A stretch of DNA of 64,000 nucleotides from Geobacillus kaustophilus (GTDB lineage Bacteria; Bacillota; Bacilli; Bacillales; Anoxybacillaceae): positions 2,232,001 to 2,296,000 of the forward strand of contig NZ_JYBP01000003.1 in the NCBI RefSeq assembly GCF_000948285.1, in the 5' to 3' direction. Below, piece by piece: positions 56,625 to 64,000 of this stretch (position 1 is the first letter of the stretch; each line of letters opens with the position of its first letter). Both the position numbers and the translations under genes were made by a program. A model generated the notes under the pieces. It was not told the DNA's origin. It ran no database searches and saw only the letters and a list, made by a program, of their open reading frames with translations.

Positions 56625-57353
56625 TCACGAATAGATCACGATCATCGCGATGAAAAAGTACGCCGCGTTGGCGATCTCTAAGATACCAAGTTTCATGATC
56701 GGCAGCGGCTTGCCGTACAAATAGACGGCGCGGATGACGCTTGGTGTATAGGCCAAAACGGCGAACGGCTCGCGGATGGCGATGAGGCCAACAATCAGCA
56801 AGGCGTGGTAGCCCCATGACAGCCATTTGTACCGTTTGTTTTTCTTTTCGCGAATCATCGTTTTGACGTAAAACGTGCTGCCGAGGAAAAAGAGGAAGGA
56901 AAACAGGGCAAGTTCAAACGCTTCGAGCGTCAGCGACTCGCGGCCGGCGTAAAAGGCGGCGAGACCGCCGATGCAAAACGCCGCGATGGCCGCCGCGTCG
57001 TTCCAAAAGGCGCGCTCGTTCTTTTTCTTGCTGTAGTACGTGTTCACCAAGAAAAACGGAACCATGGCGAGCCCGAAGTAGAGAAGCGCCGGCTGCTGCC
57101 AAAGGGAGACGGCCAGCCCCGCCGCAGCGATGGCGCCGTAGCGGGCAGCGACGGGCACGTACGACTCTTTCCGTTTCGTTTTCACCGCCATTAAGAGCGG
57201 ATACGTCGCCAAATAGAGCGCGGTCCAGGCGATAAAGAGCGGCGCGTGAACCCACGAAAACCCGCCGGCGTACGCCCCGAGCCAAAACGGGATGATGAGC
57301 ATCGCCCAAGCGCCGTGTTGCTTCGGCATCACCCATTTGCTTTTGTTCGCCAT
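56625..57353 (-). CDS. ywiC: YwiC-like membrane protein
   Basis: This protein of about 242 residues has around eight hydrophobic segments and the N-terminal signature WVMPKQHGAWAMLIIPFW of the YwiC-like family. In B. subtilis ywiC sits beside narK and fnr near narGHJI. ATG 57353 follows GGAGG with nine-base spacing; the ATG three codons earlier abuts the site. It lies six bases after moaD at the end of the moeA operon. Its function is unknown, but the linkage to nitrate respiration is conserved. Confidence 0.8.
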   Translation of the reverse strand: MANKSKWVMPKQHGAWAMLIIPFWLGAYAGGFSWVHAPLFIAWTALYLATYPLLMAVKTKRKESYVPVAARYGAIAAAGLAVSLWQQPALLYFGLAMVPFFLVNTYYSKKKNERAFWNDAAAIAAFCIGGLAAFYAGRESLTLEAFELALFSFLFFLGSTFYVKTMIREKKNKRYKWLSWGYHALLIVGLIAIREPFAVLAYTPSVIRAVYLYGKPLPIMKLGILEIANAAYFFIAMIVIYS

Positions 57354-57358
57354 CCGTC

Positions 57359-57589
57359 TCATCCTCCGCTGACCGGTGGAATAAAGGCGACCGTGTCGCC
57401 TTCGTGAAGCGGCGCCTCGTCGCAGGCATACTCTTCATTGACCGCTGTCATGACGCGCCCAAGCGAGACGCCGTATCGTTCTTCTACTTCATCTTTCAAC
57501 TTTTTCACCGTTTCCGGAACGTGCAGCCATGTCACTTCCCGCTCGCCGACTTGCTCGCCCAAATGCGCGAAAAACAATAGACGGATCAT
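57359..57589 (-). CDS. moaD: Molybdopterin synthase small subunit MoaD
   Basis: This 76-residue beta-grasp sulfur carrier ends with the required di-glycine (PPVSGG). The terminal Gly is thiocarboxylated and donates sulfur to precursor Z (cPMP) in complex with MoaE. Its start overlaps the moaE stop by four bases. The length is normal. Confidence 0.93.
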   Translation of the reverse strand: MIRLLFFAHLGEQVGEREVTWLHVPETVKKLKDEVEERYGVSLGRVMTAVNEEYACDEAPLHEGDTVAFIPPVSGG

Positions 57590-58053
57590 CCCTCTTTCAC
57601 CTCCGGTTTTCCGGACGGATACGCCGTTGTTTCAAGCTGGTCACCCACCCAGGCGCTTCCGTCCTCCCATTGCTCTTTTTTCCAAATCGGCACGATTTGC
57701 TTGATCCGCTCAATGGCATAGCGATTCGCCTCATACGCTTCGGCGCGGTGCGGCGAGGAAACAGCGATAACGACGGCGATGTCGCCAATCTCAAGCTTGC
57801 CGATCCGATGGGTGATGGCGGTTTTCGCCCCCGGCCATTTCTCCACAATTTCCGCCCCGACTTGCGCGAGCATTTTCTCGGCCATCGACACGTACGCCTC
57901 ATATTGCAAAAAGAGCGTCCGCTTGCCGTTCGTCCATTCGCGCACCGTGCCGGCAAAGACGGCGACCGCCCCCGCTTCCGGGCGCATCACTTTTTTCATC
58001 ACATCCTCGACCGAAATCGGCCGGTCGGTAATGGCAAACAACGGTTCTGTCAT
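57586..58053 (-). CDS. moaE: Molybdopterin synthase large subunit MoaE
   Basis: This 155-residue catalytic subunit contains AGAVAVFAGTVREWTNGKRT, LQYEAYVSMAEKML, HRIGKLEIGDIAVVIAVSSPHRAEAYEA and the active-site PIWKKEQWEDGSAWV. It inserts two sulfurs into cPMP using MoaD. ATG 58053 follows GAGGTGAGAACACGAAC and overlaps the mobB stop. The gene order moeA-mobB-moaE-moaD matches B. subtilis. Confidence 0.94.
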   Translation of the reverse strand: MTEPLFAITDRPISVEDVMKKVMRPEAGAVAVFAGTVREWTNGKRTLFLQYEAYVSMAEKMLAQVGAEIVEKWPGAKTAITHRIGKLEIGDIAVVIAVSSPHRAEAYEANRYAIERIKQIVPIWKKEQWEDGSAWVGDQLETTAYPSGKPEVKEG

Positions 58054-58550
58054 GTTCGTGTTCTCACCTCGTTCATGAGCCATGGAATATATTCGTGGTC
58101 ATCAGCCAGCGAAAACACCGGGTGCGCTAGCGGCCCTTCGAGCGGCTCCCAGGCGATGACGGCGCGAATGTTGGCGAGGTGCTGAAGCGACGCCCAATCT
58201 TCCCAAGTGCGGACGAGCACGACTTTCGGGTGCCGCTCTTGTTTGTAGCCCTCCACCAACACAAAATCGAGCCGAAGGGGCGCATAGAGCGCCAAAATGT
58301 CATCCAACCGCCACAACGGGCGGCGGAGATGGAGCTGCAACAGCCCATCCCCTTCCACCGCCGTCGCCACCGCCCCGGCCCGCTCATGACGGACGGAATC
58401 GACGCCTTCTGGCTGCAAGGGCTCGCCGCCATGGCCGTGGTGTTTCACCGTCCCGACGCGCCATCCTTCCCGGACAGCGGCCGCCACCCATTTTTCCACA
58501 AGCGTCGTCTTGCCTGTATGTTTATAGCCGACGACTTGCCAGACGTTCAT
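58050..58550 (-). CDS. mobB: Molybdopterin-guanine dinucleotide biosynthesis adaptor MobB
   Basis: This 166-residue GTP-binding protein has the P-loop GYKHTGKTTLVEK at the N-terminus and KHHGHGGEPLQPEGVDS as the switch-like region. DFVLVEGYKQERHPKVVLVR is a family motif. It assists guanine dinucleotide attachment to molybdopterin, needed by nitrate reductase NarG. It overlaps moeA and moaE at both ends by four bases. Confidence 0.92.
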   Translation of the reverse strand: MNVWQVVGYKHTGKTTLVEKWVAAAVREGWRVGTVKHHGHGGEPLQPEGVDSVRHERAGAVATAVEGDGLLQLHLRRPLWRLDDILALYAPLRLDFVLVEGYKQERHPKVVLVRTWEDWASLQHLANIRAVIAWEPLEGPLAHPVFSLADDHEYIPWLMNEVRTRT

Positions 58551-59806
58551 TCGCTCGACCCCTCATCGTCATCCAAAAGCCACACTTCCACCTCATCGCC
58601 AACCGCAAACCCTTTCGTTCCGCCCGGCAGCACCATCAAGGCGTTCGCAAAGGCAAGCGAGGTGACGATGTTCGATTTGTCCATGCCAACCGGTTTGACG
58701 ACAATCCGGCCGTCGACCGCTTCGACCCGGCTGCGCACAAAGCGGGTGAACGGGTTCGGCTTCGGGAAATCGGCGCCAAGCGTGGCCTTCGCTTTTTTCA
58801 AATACGGCTTTGTGGAAAACAACCGCGTGCGCACGACCGGGCGGACGAACAGTTCATACCCGACATAGCACGCCGACGGGTTGCCGGATAAGCCGAACAG
58901 CAGCTTGCCATCCCGTTCGGCGACGGTCGTCACGCTTCCCGGGCGCATGGCGATTTTGTTAAACAACACATTCGCCCCGAGCCGCTCATAAATGGCGGGC
59001 AAATAATCGAAGTCGCCCACCGAGACGCCGCCGGTCGTAATAAGCATGTCTACTTGATCGAGCGCCTGGCGCACAGCGTGAAAACACGCCTCGAGGTCGT
59101 CGGCGAGCTGGCCGAAATAAATCGGCTCGGCGCCGCTTCTCAGCACCTGCGCCTCGATCATGTAGGCGTTGCTGTTGCGAATTTTTCCAGGCACGAGCGG
59201 TTCAGAGACGTCGAGCAGCTCGCTTCCGGTCGCAAAAATGCCAATGCGCGGCTTTTTCGCCACCTTCACTTCAGCGTAGCCGAACGTCGCCAAGAGCGCC
59301 GCCACCCCGGGGTTGATGCGCGTTCCTTTTTCGACAAGCGGCTGCCCTTTTTTCGCGTCTTCCCCTTGAAACGAAATGTTGTCTCCGGGGCGGAACGGGC
59401 GTTTAATGGCCATATACGTTTTTCCGTCCCGCTCGTATTGTTTCGCAAGCTCGAGCATGACGACCGCATCGCATCCTTCCGGAATTTGCGCCCCGGTCAT
59501 CAGGCGCACCGCTTGAAACGGGCCGACAGGCTGCTTCGCCACTTGCCCGGCGCCGATCGTTTCGATCACTTCAAACTCGACCGGATGATCAAGCCCCGCT
59601 CCTTCAGAATCGGCGGCGCGAATGGCAAATCCGTCATACGGCGAGCGGTCAAACGGCGGCACATCATGGTCGGCGCATAAATCTTCCGCCAAATAGCGGC
59701 CGTACGACTGCCTTAGGGGCACGATCTCCTCTTCCCCTCTTCCAGCGTAACGCATCACCCGATTGATCGCTTCCCGTACGGGAATGGGGGTTCGTCTTTC
59801 GGCCAA
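58547..59806 (-). CDS. moeA: Molybdopterin molybdenumtransferase MoeA
   Basis: This 419-residue MoeA inserts molybdate into adenylated molybdopterin. PPFDRSPYDGFAIRA is the start of the active-site region, VRLMTGAQIPEGCDAVV follows, and TTGGVSVGDFDYLP and GLSGNPSACYVGYELFVRP are the MogA-like domain motifs. The start is TTG 59806, with AAAGGGGAG correctly placed; the GTG nine codons upstream contains that site. It is 57 bases downstream of the chemoreceptor gene with no terminator visible between, so the two are probably co-transcribed. Confidence 0.93.
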   Translation of the reverse strand: MAERRTPIPVREAINRVMRYAGRGEEEIVPLRQSYGRYLAEDLCADHDVPPFDRSPYDGFAIRAADSEGAGLDHPVEFEVIETIGAGQVAKQPVGPFQAVRLMTGAQIPEGCDAVVMLELAKQYERDGKTYMAIKRPFRPGDNISFQGEDAKKGQPLVEKGTRINPGVAALLATFGYAEVKVAKKPRIGIFATGSELLDVSEPLVPGKIRNSNAYMIEAQVLRSGAEPIYFGQLADDLEACFHAVRQALDQVDMLITTGGVSVGDFDYLPAIYERLGANVLFNKIAMRPGSVTTVAERDGKLLFGLSGNPSACYVGYELFVRPVVRTRLFSTKPYLKKAKATLGADFPKPNPFTRFVRSRVEAVDGRIVVKPVGMDKSNIVTSLAFANALMVLPGGTKGFAVGDEVEVWLLDDDEGSSE

Positions 59807-59863
59807 AGGTGTTCTCCCCTTTCTTTCCCTCACTCACTTCACTAAGCCCATTTTATCGCTTCA

Positions 59864-60820
59864 TCACGATGATTGCCAATCTTGCAGCTGCTTGATCGAT
59901 TTCGCCAACTTTTCGTCAACGACGGTGGCATCATCAATATGTTGCAAAATCATCGCCCGCGTTTCTCCGAACAAAGCAGCCGACCGCTCAAGCTCCTTCA
60001 TCACTTCATCGGCATAGCGGAACTGTTCTTGAATATCGTTGAGCACATCGCCAACCCGTTTTTCAACTTGATCGATCAGCCCGATCATCGCCGACCATGT
60101 CCGTGATGTATGAATGCTCATTTGCACCACTTTATCAATGATGGCCGAAATGGCACCAGTTTGCGTGAGCGATCGTTGAATTTCTTGCTGCACCGCATCG
60201 GTGAGTTGATGAATCATTTCCGTGCTGTCTGCCGTATGTTCCGCCAGCTTTCTGACCTCGGCGGCCACGACGGAAAACCCTTTTCCATGCTCCCCGGCGC
60301 GCGCCGCCTCAATCGAGGCGTTTAAGGCAATCAAATTCGTCTGTCCTGCGATCTCTTTAATGACCTTGACAATTTGCTCAATCTCTTGCGAACGGTCGCG
60401 CAGCCGGTGCATCGCTGCCGACGTCGCCTCCATTTCGTCCCCCAGTTGCCCGATCGTCTGCTCAACTTCTTTGGACATGCGAATTCCTTCTTTTGCCGCT
60501 GCCACCATCTGTCCAGCCGTTTTCGCCAAAGCCGTCCCCTGTTCGCGCAGACGGCCAGAGATCGCGTATGACGATTGGCTGAGCGTACTGACATTGTCTA
60601 CTTTTTCTTTCGTTTTTTCCACCAAGTCACCTAAGTCATGGTGCTGCCCGTTGACGAGTTCGTGTTGGCGGACGATTTGTTGCCATTCTCCAAGCAGTTC
60701 CGCCACTGTTTCGCGAATGGCGTCTTCTTGTTTCACGAGCTGGTGTTTCACCTCTTCGATCCGGCGCTCAAGCTCTCTTTTTTCTTCCTCCCAGCGGCGC
60801 GTCTTAGCCAACGGCCACAT
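59864..60820 (-). CDS. Soluble methyl-accepting chemotaxis-type protein
   Basis: This 318-residue protein has no membrane segment. Its N-terminal coiled coil (about residues 8-55) is followed by a chemoreceptor signalling domain with the conserved hairpin tip [39 protein letters not shown] near 160-200. A C-terminal helical stretch of about 110 residues has no recognised sensor domain. A cytoplasmic receptor of this kind would act on CheA/CheW or stand alone. An Fnr-type palindrome with a matching -10 lies upstream, and moeA lies directly downstream; both suggest anaerobic expression. GGGGGG precedes the ATG. Confidence 0.8.
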   Translation of the reverse strand: MWPLAKTRRWEEEKRELERRIEEVKHQLVKQEDAIRETVAELLGEWQQIVRQHELVNGQHHDLGDLVEKTKEKVDNVSTLSQSSYAISGRLREQGTALAKTAGQMVAAAKEGIRMSKEVEQTIGQLGDEMEATSAAMHRLRDRSQEIEQIVKVIKEIAGQTNLIALNASIEAARAGEHGKGFSVVAAEVRKLAEHTADSTEMIHQLTDAVQQEIQRSLTQTGAISAIIDKVVQMSIHTSRTWSAMIGLIDQVEKRVGDVLNDIQEQFRYADEVMKELERSAALFGETRAMILQHIDDATVVDEKLAKSIKQLQDWQSS

Positions 60821-60941
60821 GCTGAATCCCCCCTCTTTGTTTCCAACAGTTCGTTTTTTCTATAGGGAATGACGGATTTACAGTTGCTTTCTTCTTTACA
60901 TTTCGTCTGTTTTATTTTACAGGAAAGAAGAAGGGCACAGT

Positions 60942-60957
60942 TGTGATGTTGATCACA
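60942..60957 (-). promoter_or_regulatory. Fnr box, orientation suits the chemoreceptor-moeA operon
   Basis: TGTGATGTTGATCACA is a perfect TGTGA-N6-TCACA palindrome. On the minus strand TAAAAT at 60914-60919 is the -10 at the spacing of a class II (-41.5) Fnr-activated promoter, giving a leader of about 88 bases. Confidence 0.7.
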
Positions 60958-60986
60958 TTCCTTTGTTGTCCGCTTTTTTTCGCCTG

Positions 60987-61029
60987 TGTGAGATGTATCA
61001 CAACATTGACATGGAAAACAAGATATGCT
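60987..61029 (+). promoter_or_regulatory. Fnr-dependent promoter of scdA
   Basis: TGTGAGATGTATCACA (60987-61002) is a perfect Fnr palindrome. TATGCT at 61024-61029 is the -10, so the palindrome is centred 41.5 bases before the predicted start at about 61036. Confidence 0.75.
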
Positions 61030-61064
61030 GAAGCTGCAACGATTTGACGATGGAGGGATCCCAA

Positions 61065-61772
61065 ATGGAACAGAGTTTTACCGAGCAATCGTTGATCGGC
61101 GATATTGTCACTAAATTTCCGAGAGCGGCGGATTTGTTGAAAGCGCATCGCATTGACTTTTGCTGCGGCGGACAGCGCACGCTGAAAGAAGCTGCCGAAG
61201 AGCGCGGGCTGGACGGCGAAGCACTCCTTCGCGAACTGAACGCCTTGTATAACGAGACGCAAAACAAGCCGGCCGAAAACTGGAGCGAAGCGCCGTTGAC
61301 CGACTTGGTCGATCATATCATCAACACGCACCACCGCTATTTGAACGAGGAACTGCCGCAGCTCAGCCCGTATGTCACGAAAGTGTTGCGCGTTCATGGC
61401 ATGCACCACCCGCATCTTTCCCGTGTGCATAAACTGTTTCATGAGTTAAAAACGGAACTCGAGCAGCATCTCGTGAAAGAGGAAACAGGCGCGTTCCCGC
61501 TCATTTTGCAATTTGCCGACAACCCGTCGCCGGAAAACCGGGAGGCGGTTGAGCAGGCTGTTTGCGAACTCGTCAATGAGCATGATGCCGCCGGCGATTT
61601 GATCAAAGAAATTCGCAACATCACGAACGATTTCACCCCACCGGAGGACGCATGCGGCACGTACCGCCTCGTCTACAACCGGCTCGCGGCGCTTGAAGAC
61701 GATTTGTTCACCCACATCCATTTGGAAAACAACATCCTCTTCCCGCGCGTGTTGGCGGCGGTGAAGGCATAA
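61065..61772 (+). CDS. scdA: Iron-sulfur cluster repair di-iron protein ScdA/Ric (YtfE family)
   Basis: This 235-residue protein has an N-terminal ScdA domain (IGDIVTKFPRAADLLKAHRIDFCCGGQRTL, with the paired cysteines) and a C-terminal haemerythrin-like domain. Di-iron histidines and glutamates appear in HIINTHHRYLNEELP, HHPHLSRVHKLFHEL, HLVKEETGAFP, NEHDAAGDL and FTHIHLENNILFPRV. It repairs Fe-S clusters damaged by nitric oxide or peroxide, a need during nitrate respiration. ATG 61065 follows TGGAGGG; an upstream in-frame start precedes this site. Two Fnr boxes lie upstream. Confidence 0.92.
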   Translation: MEQSFTEQSLIGDIVTKFPRAADLLKAHRIDFCCGGQRTLKEAAEERGLDGEALLRELNALYNETQNKPAENWSEAPLTDLVDHIINTHHRYLNEELPQLSPYVTKVLRVHGMHHPHLSRVHKLFHELKTELEQHLVKEETGAFPLILQFADNPSPENREAVEQAVCELVNEHDAAGDLIKEIRNITNDFTPPEDACGTYRLVYNRLAALEDDLFTHIHLENNILFPRVLAAVKA

Positions 61773-61810
61773 AGAAAAAAACGCCGATTCGCACTTTCGA
61801 AAACATAAAC

Positions 61811-61856
61811 CAAACGGGATCGCTTCTTCTATTGAAAGAGCGCTCCCGTTTTTCTT
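61811..61856. terminator. Terminator between scdA and moaA
   Basis: AAACGGGA and TCCCGTTT arms, with further GCGCTC/GATCGC-type pairing inside, are followed by TTTTTC. It serves scdA and reaches the end of convergent moaA. Confidence 0.75.
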
Positions 61857-62881
61857 CATCCTCCAATATACGACATTTCAATTTTCGGGCGCTGTTTCGC
61901 TGTCTCTGCCGTCCGTTCCTCGGAATAGCGATCTGCTCGTTTGCTCCAGACTGCGGCAATCAGCGCCTTCAGCTCCTCTTTTCCCGCGCCGGCGCGCAGT
62001 TTGTCTTTCAACGACACGCCCTCAGAAGCAAACAAACATGTGTACAGCTTGCCTTCGGCGGAAATGCGCGCTCGTGTGCAGCTTCGACAAAACGCTTCTG
62101 TCACTGAGGCGATAAAGCCGACTTCCACGTTCGTGCCCGCGTACCGGTAGCGGCTCGCTACTTCGCCGAAGTACTCCTTTTCCACCGGCTCGAGCGGGTG
62201 CATGGCGTTGATTTGCTCATACATCTCTTTTTTCGTCACGACATGAGAGTAATCCCAGCCATTCGTTGTGCCGACGTCCATAAATTCAATCAAGCGGAGC
62301 GGAATGCCCAAATCTTTAAAGTAGGCGGCCATCGGCACGATTTGCGAGTCGTTCCATCCTTTTTTGACGACCATATTGACTTTCACGCCGAGTCCGGCTG
62401 CCCGAGCGACTTCAATGCCTTTTAACACCGGAGTAACGCCGGCGCCGATGCCGTTCATTTTGCGGAAAATGTCATCGTCCAACGCATCCAAGCTGACGTT
62501 GACGCGCTTCAGCCCGGCCGCTTTCAACCGTTTCGCCCATTTCACCAAATGGATGCCGTTTGTCGTGAGGGCAATGTCCCGCAATCCGGGAATCATGGAC
62601 AGCCGCCTAATGAGCGCATCCAAGTCGCGCCGAAGCAGCGGCTCGCCGCCCGTCAGGCGGATTTTTTCGACCCCGAGTTCGACAAAACATTCCGCCAACA
62701 GCGCCATTTCCTCAACGGTCAACAGCTGGTCTTCCGCCAAAAAGCGAAAATTCGGCCCGAACACTTCAGCGGGCATGCAATAAACGCAACGGAAATTGCA
62801 CTGATCGGTGACCGACAACCGCAAATCGCGAAGCGGGCGGGCGAGGCGGTCGATGATCTTCATCCGGTCGCGCTCTTCCAT
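61856..62881 (-). CDS. moaA: GTP 3',8-cyclase MoaA
   Basis: This 341-residue radical-SAM enzyme performs the first step from GTP toward cPMP. The SAM cluster cysteines are in [12 protein letters not shown]. The second, C-terminal cluster cysteines are in [21 protein letters not shown], and the activating di-glycine ends the protein (SYIGG). ATG 62881 follows AAAGGAGGG. It is 55 bases downstream of modB on the same strand and probably shares its Fnr-type promoter. moaC, its pathway partner, is not in the window. Confidence 0.94.
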   Translation of the reverse strand: MEERDRMKIIDRLARPLRDLRLSVTDQCNFRCVYCMPAEVFGPNFRFLAEDQLLTVEEMALLAECFVELGVEKIRLTGGEPLLRRDLDALIRRLSMIPGLRDIALTTNGIHLVKWAKRLKAAGLKRVNVSLDALDDDIFRKMNGIGAGVTPVLKGIEVARAAGLGVKVNMVVKKGWNDSQIVPMAAYFKDLGIPLRLIEFMDVGTTNGWDYSHVVTKKEMYEQINAMHPLEPVEKEYFGEVASRYRYAGTNVEVGFIASVTEAFCRSCTRARISAEGKLYTCLFASEGVSLKDKLRAGAGKEELKALIAAVWSKRADRYSEERTAETAKQRPKIEMSYIGG

Positions 62882-62936
62882 GGCGCTCCCTCCTTTCTCT
62901 TTCATGGGCCGCGTGATGTTCCAACGGCCTGTTCTT

Positions 62937-63599
62937 CTATCGTTGCAAACGGCCTAGTTTCGCCGCACAGGACAACAAACTAAATGACAATCCAATGGTG
63001 ACCGCCACCCATGCCCACGCTAGCTCCATCCGCCCCGACTCCATCGCCATATAGACAGCGGTCGGGATCGTTTGCGTTTTGCCTGGGATGTTGCCGGCAA
63101 ACATGAGCGTCGCGCCAAACTCTCCCAAGCTGCGGGCAAACGACAGCACCGCCCCGGACAACAAAGCGTTTCTGGCCAGCGGCAGCGAAATATGCCAAAA
63201 CACTTGGCGCTCATTCGCCCCATCGATGCGCGCCGCTCCTTCGATCGTCGGATCGACTGCTTCGAGCCCCGCTTTCGCCGCTTGGTACATGAGCGGGAAC
63301 GACACAACGACCGCCGCCAACGCCGCAGCGCCGGGTGTAAACAGCACCGTTGTGTGAAACCACGTTTCCATCAGCCGTCCGATCGGGCTATGCCGCCCAA
63401 ACAGCACAACAAGCAAAAACCCGACGACCGACGGCGGCAGCACCAACGGCAGCATAAACACCGTCTCCACGATCGTCTTCCCGCGAAACCGGCAGCGCGC
63501 CATCCACCCCGCCGCTGCGGCCCCGAGGATGGCGACGATCAAACCAGCGAGAAGGGACACCTTTATTGACAACCATACGGGTGACCAAAAATCCGTCAT
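62937..63599 (-). CDS. modB: Molybdate ABC transporter permease ModB
   Basis: This permease of about 220 residues has five to six membrane segments. The EAA loop [44 protein letters not shown] and [31 protein letters not shown] are characteristic of ModB. ATG 63599 follows AAAGAGAGG; the longer frame to 63668 crosses the promoter. No modA or modC is adjacent. In the likely modB-moaA operon, molybdate import is linked to cofactor synthesis. Confidence 0.9.
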   Translation of the reverse strand: MTDFWSPVWLSIKVSLLAGLIVAILGAAAAGWMARCRFRGKTIVETVFMLPLVLPPSVVGFLLVVLFGRHSPIGRLMETWFHTTVLFTPGAAALAAVVVSFPLMYQAAKAGLEAVDPTIEGAARIDGANERQVFWHISLPLARNALLSGAVLSFARSLGEFGATLMFAGNIPGKTQTIPTAVYMAMESGRMELAWAWVAVTIGLSFSLLSCAAKLGRLQR

Positions 63600-63633
63600 A
63601 GATAATGGGCCTCTCTTTGCATCGTCTCTATTC

Positions 63634-63676
63634 ACTATACGAAACTGTTCAATTGCTTGCTGTGACACTGTTCACA
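63634..63676 (-). promoter_or_regulatory. Fnr-dependent promoter of modB-moaA
   Basis: TGTGACACTGTTCACA (63661-63676) is a perfect Fnr palindrome. On the minus strand TATAGT at 63634-63639 lies at exactly the class II spacing, predicting a start near 63627. Confidence 0.78.
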
Positions 63677-63719
63677 TTGATTGTATCATATAAGCGGGGA
63701 AATCCGGCTTAGAAAAATT

Positions 63720-63735
63720 TGTGACCATGTGCACA
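63720..63735. promoter_or_regulatory. Fnr-like site with one mismatch
   Basis: TGTGACCATGTGCACA differs from TGTGA-N6-TCACA at one base. It lies between modB and the second regulator gene and has no well-placed -10 of its own. Confidence 0.45.
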
Positions 63736-63748
63736 AAAATCGGCCAAT

Positions 63749-63791
63749 GGTGATTTTTTTCACTCTGTTTCCACTGTGATGTTTTTAAAAT
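63749..63791 (+). promoter_or_regulatory. Likely Fnr-type promoter of the second regulator gene
   Basis: GGTGA-N6-TCACT (63749-63764) is symmetrical but has one mismatch per arm. TAAAAT at 63786-63791 is at the same 37-base offset as in the scdA and modB promoters. Confidence 0.55.
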
Positions 63792-63822
63792 AGAAATAGC
63801 TAAACAAATGGAGGTGTCCATC

Positions 63823-64000
63823 ATGGAAGGACAAATCCGTAAAGCGTCGAATCGTGATTTTTCCCATTTGCGCGCTTTGCTGCAATCATCCAAAAAAGTG
63901 ATTCCGCTGCGCAAGCACTCGTTTTTGTTCCAAGAAGGGATGCCAGCCAATGAGCTTTACTTGATCCTTTCCGGCAAAGTGCAAGTCAGCAAAATTTGCC
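63823..64000 (+). CDS. Second Crp/Fnr-family regulator (partial, cut by window end)
   Basis: From ATG 63823, with GGAGG ten bases upstream, 59 codons are visible before the window ends. They read VIPLRKHSFLFQEGMPANEL and YLILSGKVQVSKIC, the first strands of the cyclic-nucleotide-like beta roll, very similar to residues 19-50 of the fnr product (GTYLFQEGEKADELYYIQSGKIQISK). It is therefore a paralogue. No cysteine cluster is present in the visible part except Cys59. Whether it has the C-terminal Fe-S set, or is a different nitrate or nitric-oxide responsive member, cannot be seen. Confidence 0.8.
   Translation, partial: MEGQIRKASNRDFSHLRALLQSSKKVIPLRKHSFLFQEGMPANELYLILSGKVQVSKIC

Overview
The window looks like chromosomal DNA of a thermophilic Bacillaceae, most probably Geobacillus or a close relative. 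The evidence is protein sequences close to Bacillus subtilis families, moderate GC content, strong AAGGAGG-type ribosome binding sites with frequent GTG and TTG starts, and gene order that follows the B. subtilis yja/yjb region with local rearrangements. I inferred all of this from the sequence without database searches. No rRNA, tRNA or CRISPR array was seen.

Bases 1-9600 are spore-coat territory: two CotS-type kinase-like coat proteins, three GT4 glycosyltransferases (including CotSA with a long low-complexity tail), a UDP-glucose dehydrogenase and nucleotide-sugar epimerase pair (ytcA-ytcB-ytcC), a degraded nucleotidyltransferase remnant, and cotO. Bases 9700-28000 carry fabI (FapR-controlled), a RodA-like polymerase, prpE, a pseudouridine synthase, NAD kinase, the small alarmone synthetase RelQ, yjbL, yjbK, yjbJ, a truncated haemoglobin, spxH, pepF, coiA, cardiolipin synthase, mecA, a TerC protein and spx. 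spx, spxH and mecA together form much of the Spx/ClpXP and MecA/ClpC proteolysis control set. One intact IS1182-type element (18623-20164) sits in the spxH terminator.

Bases 28000-45400 hold oppABCDF, a T-box-controlled trpS, yjbA, yjaZ, fabH-fabF (FapR-controlled), a degenerate alpha/beta-hydrolase, yjzD, clpB (CtsR-controlled) and yjzC, with a highly structured 241-base inverted-repeat element next to clpB. Bases 45500-55100 are the complete arginine operon argC-argJ-argB-argD-carA-carB-argF on the minus strand, with ArgR/AhrC-type operators. A copy of a 126-130-base terminator-bearing repeat lies just beyond argF, and a second, inverted copy lies just beyond fnr.

Bases 55400-64000 are the edge of an anaerobic nitrate-respiration module: fnr with a C-terminal iron-sulfur cysteine set, ywiC, molybdenum-cofactor genes (moeA, mobB, moaE, moaD, moaA), the molybdate permease modB, the iron-sulfur repair gene scdA/ric, a soluble chemoreceptor that appears to head the moeA operon, and the start of a second Fnr-family regulator at the right edge. 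Two divergent intergenic regions carry five Fnr-type palindromes. Four of them lie 37-38 bases before a -10-like hexamer, so molybdenum-cofactor supply, molybdate uptake, iron-sulfur repair and possibly taxis appear to be co-controlled by oxygen through Fnr.
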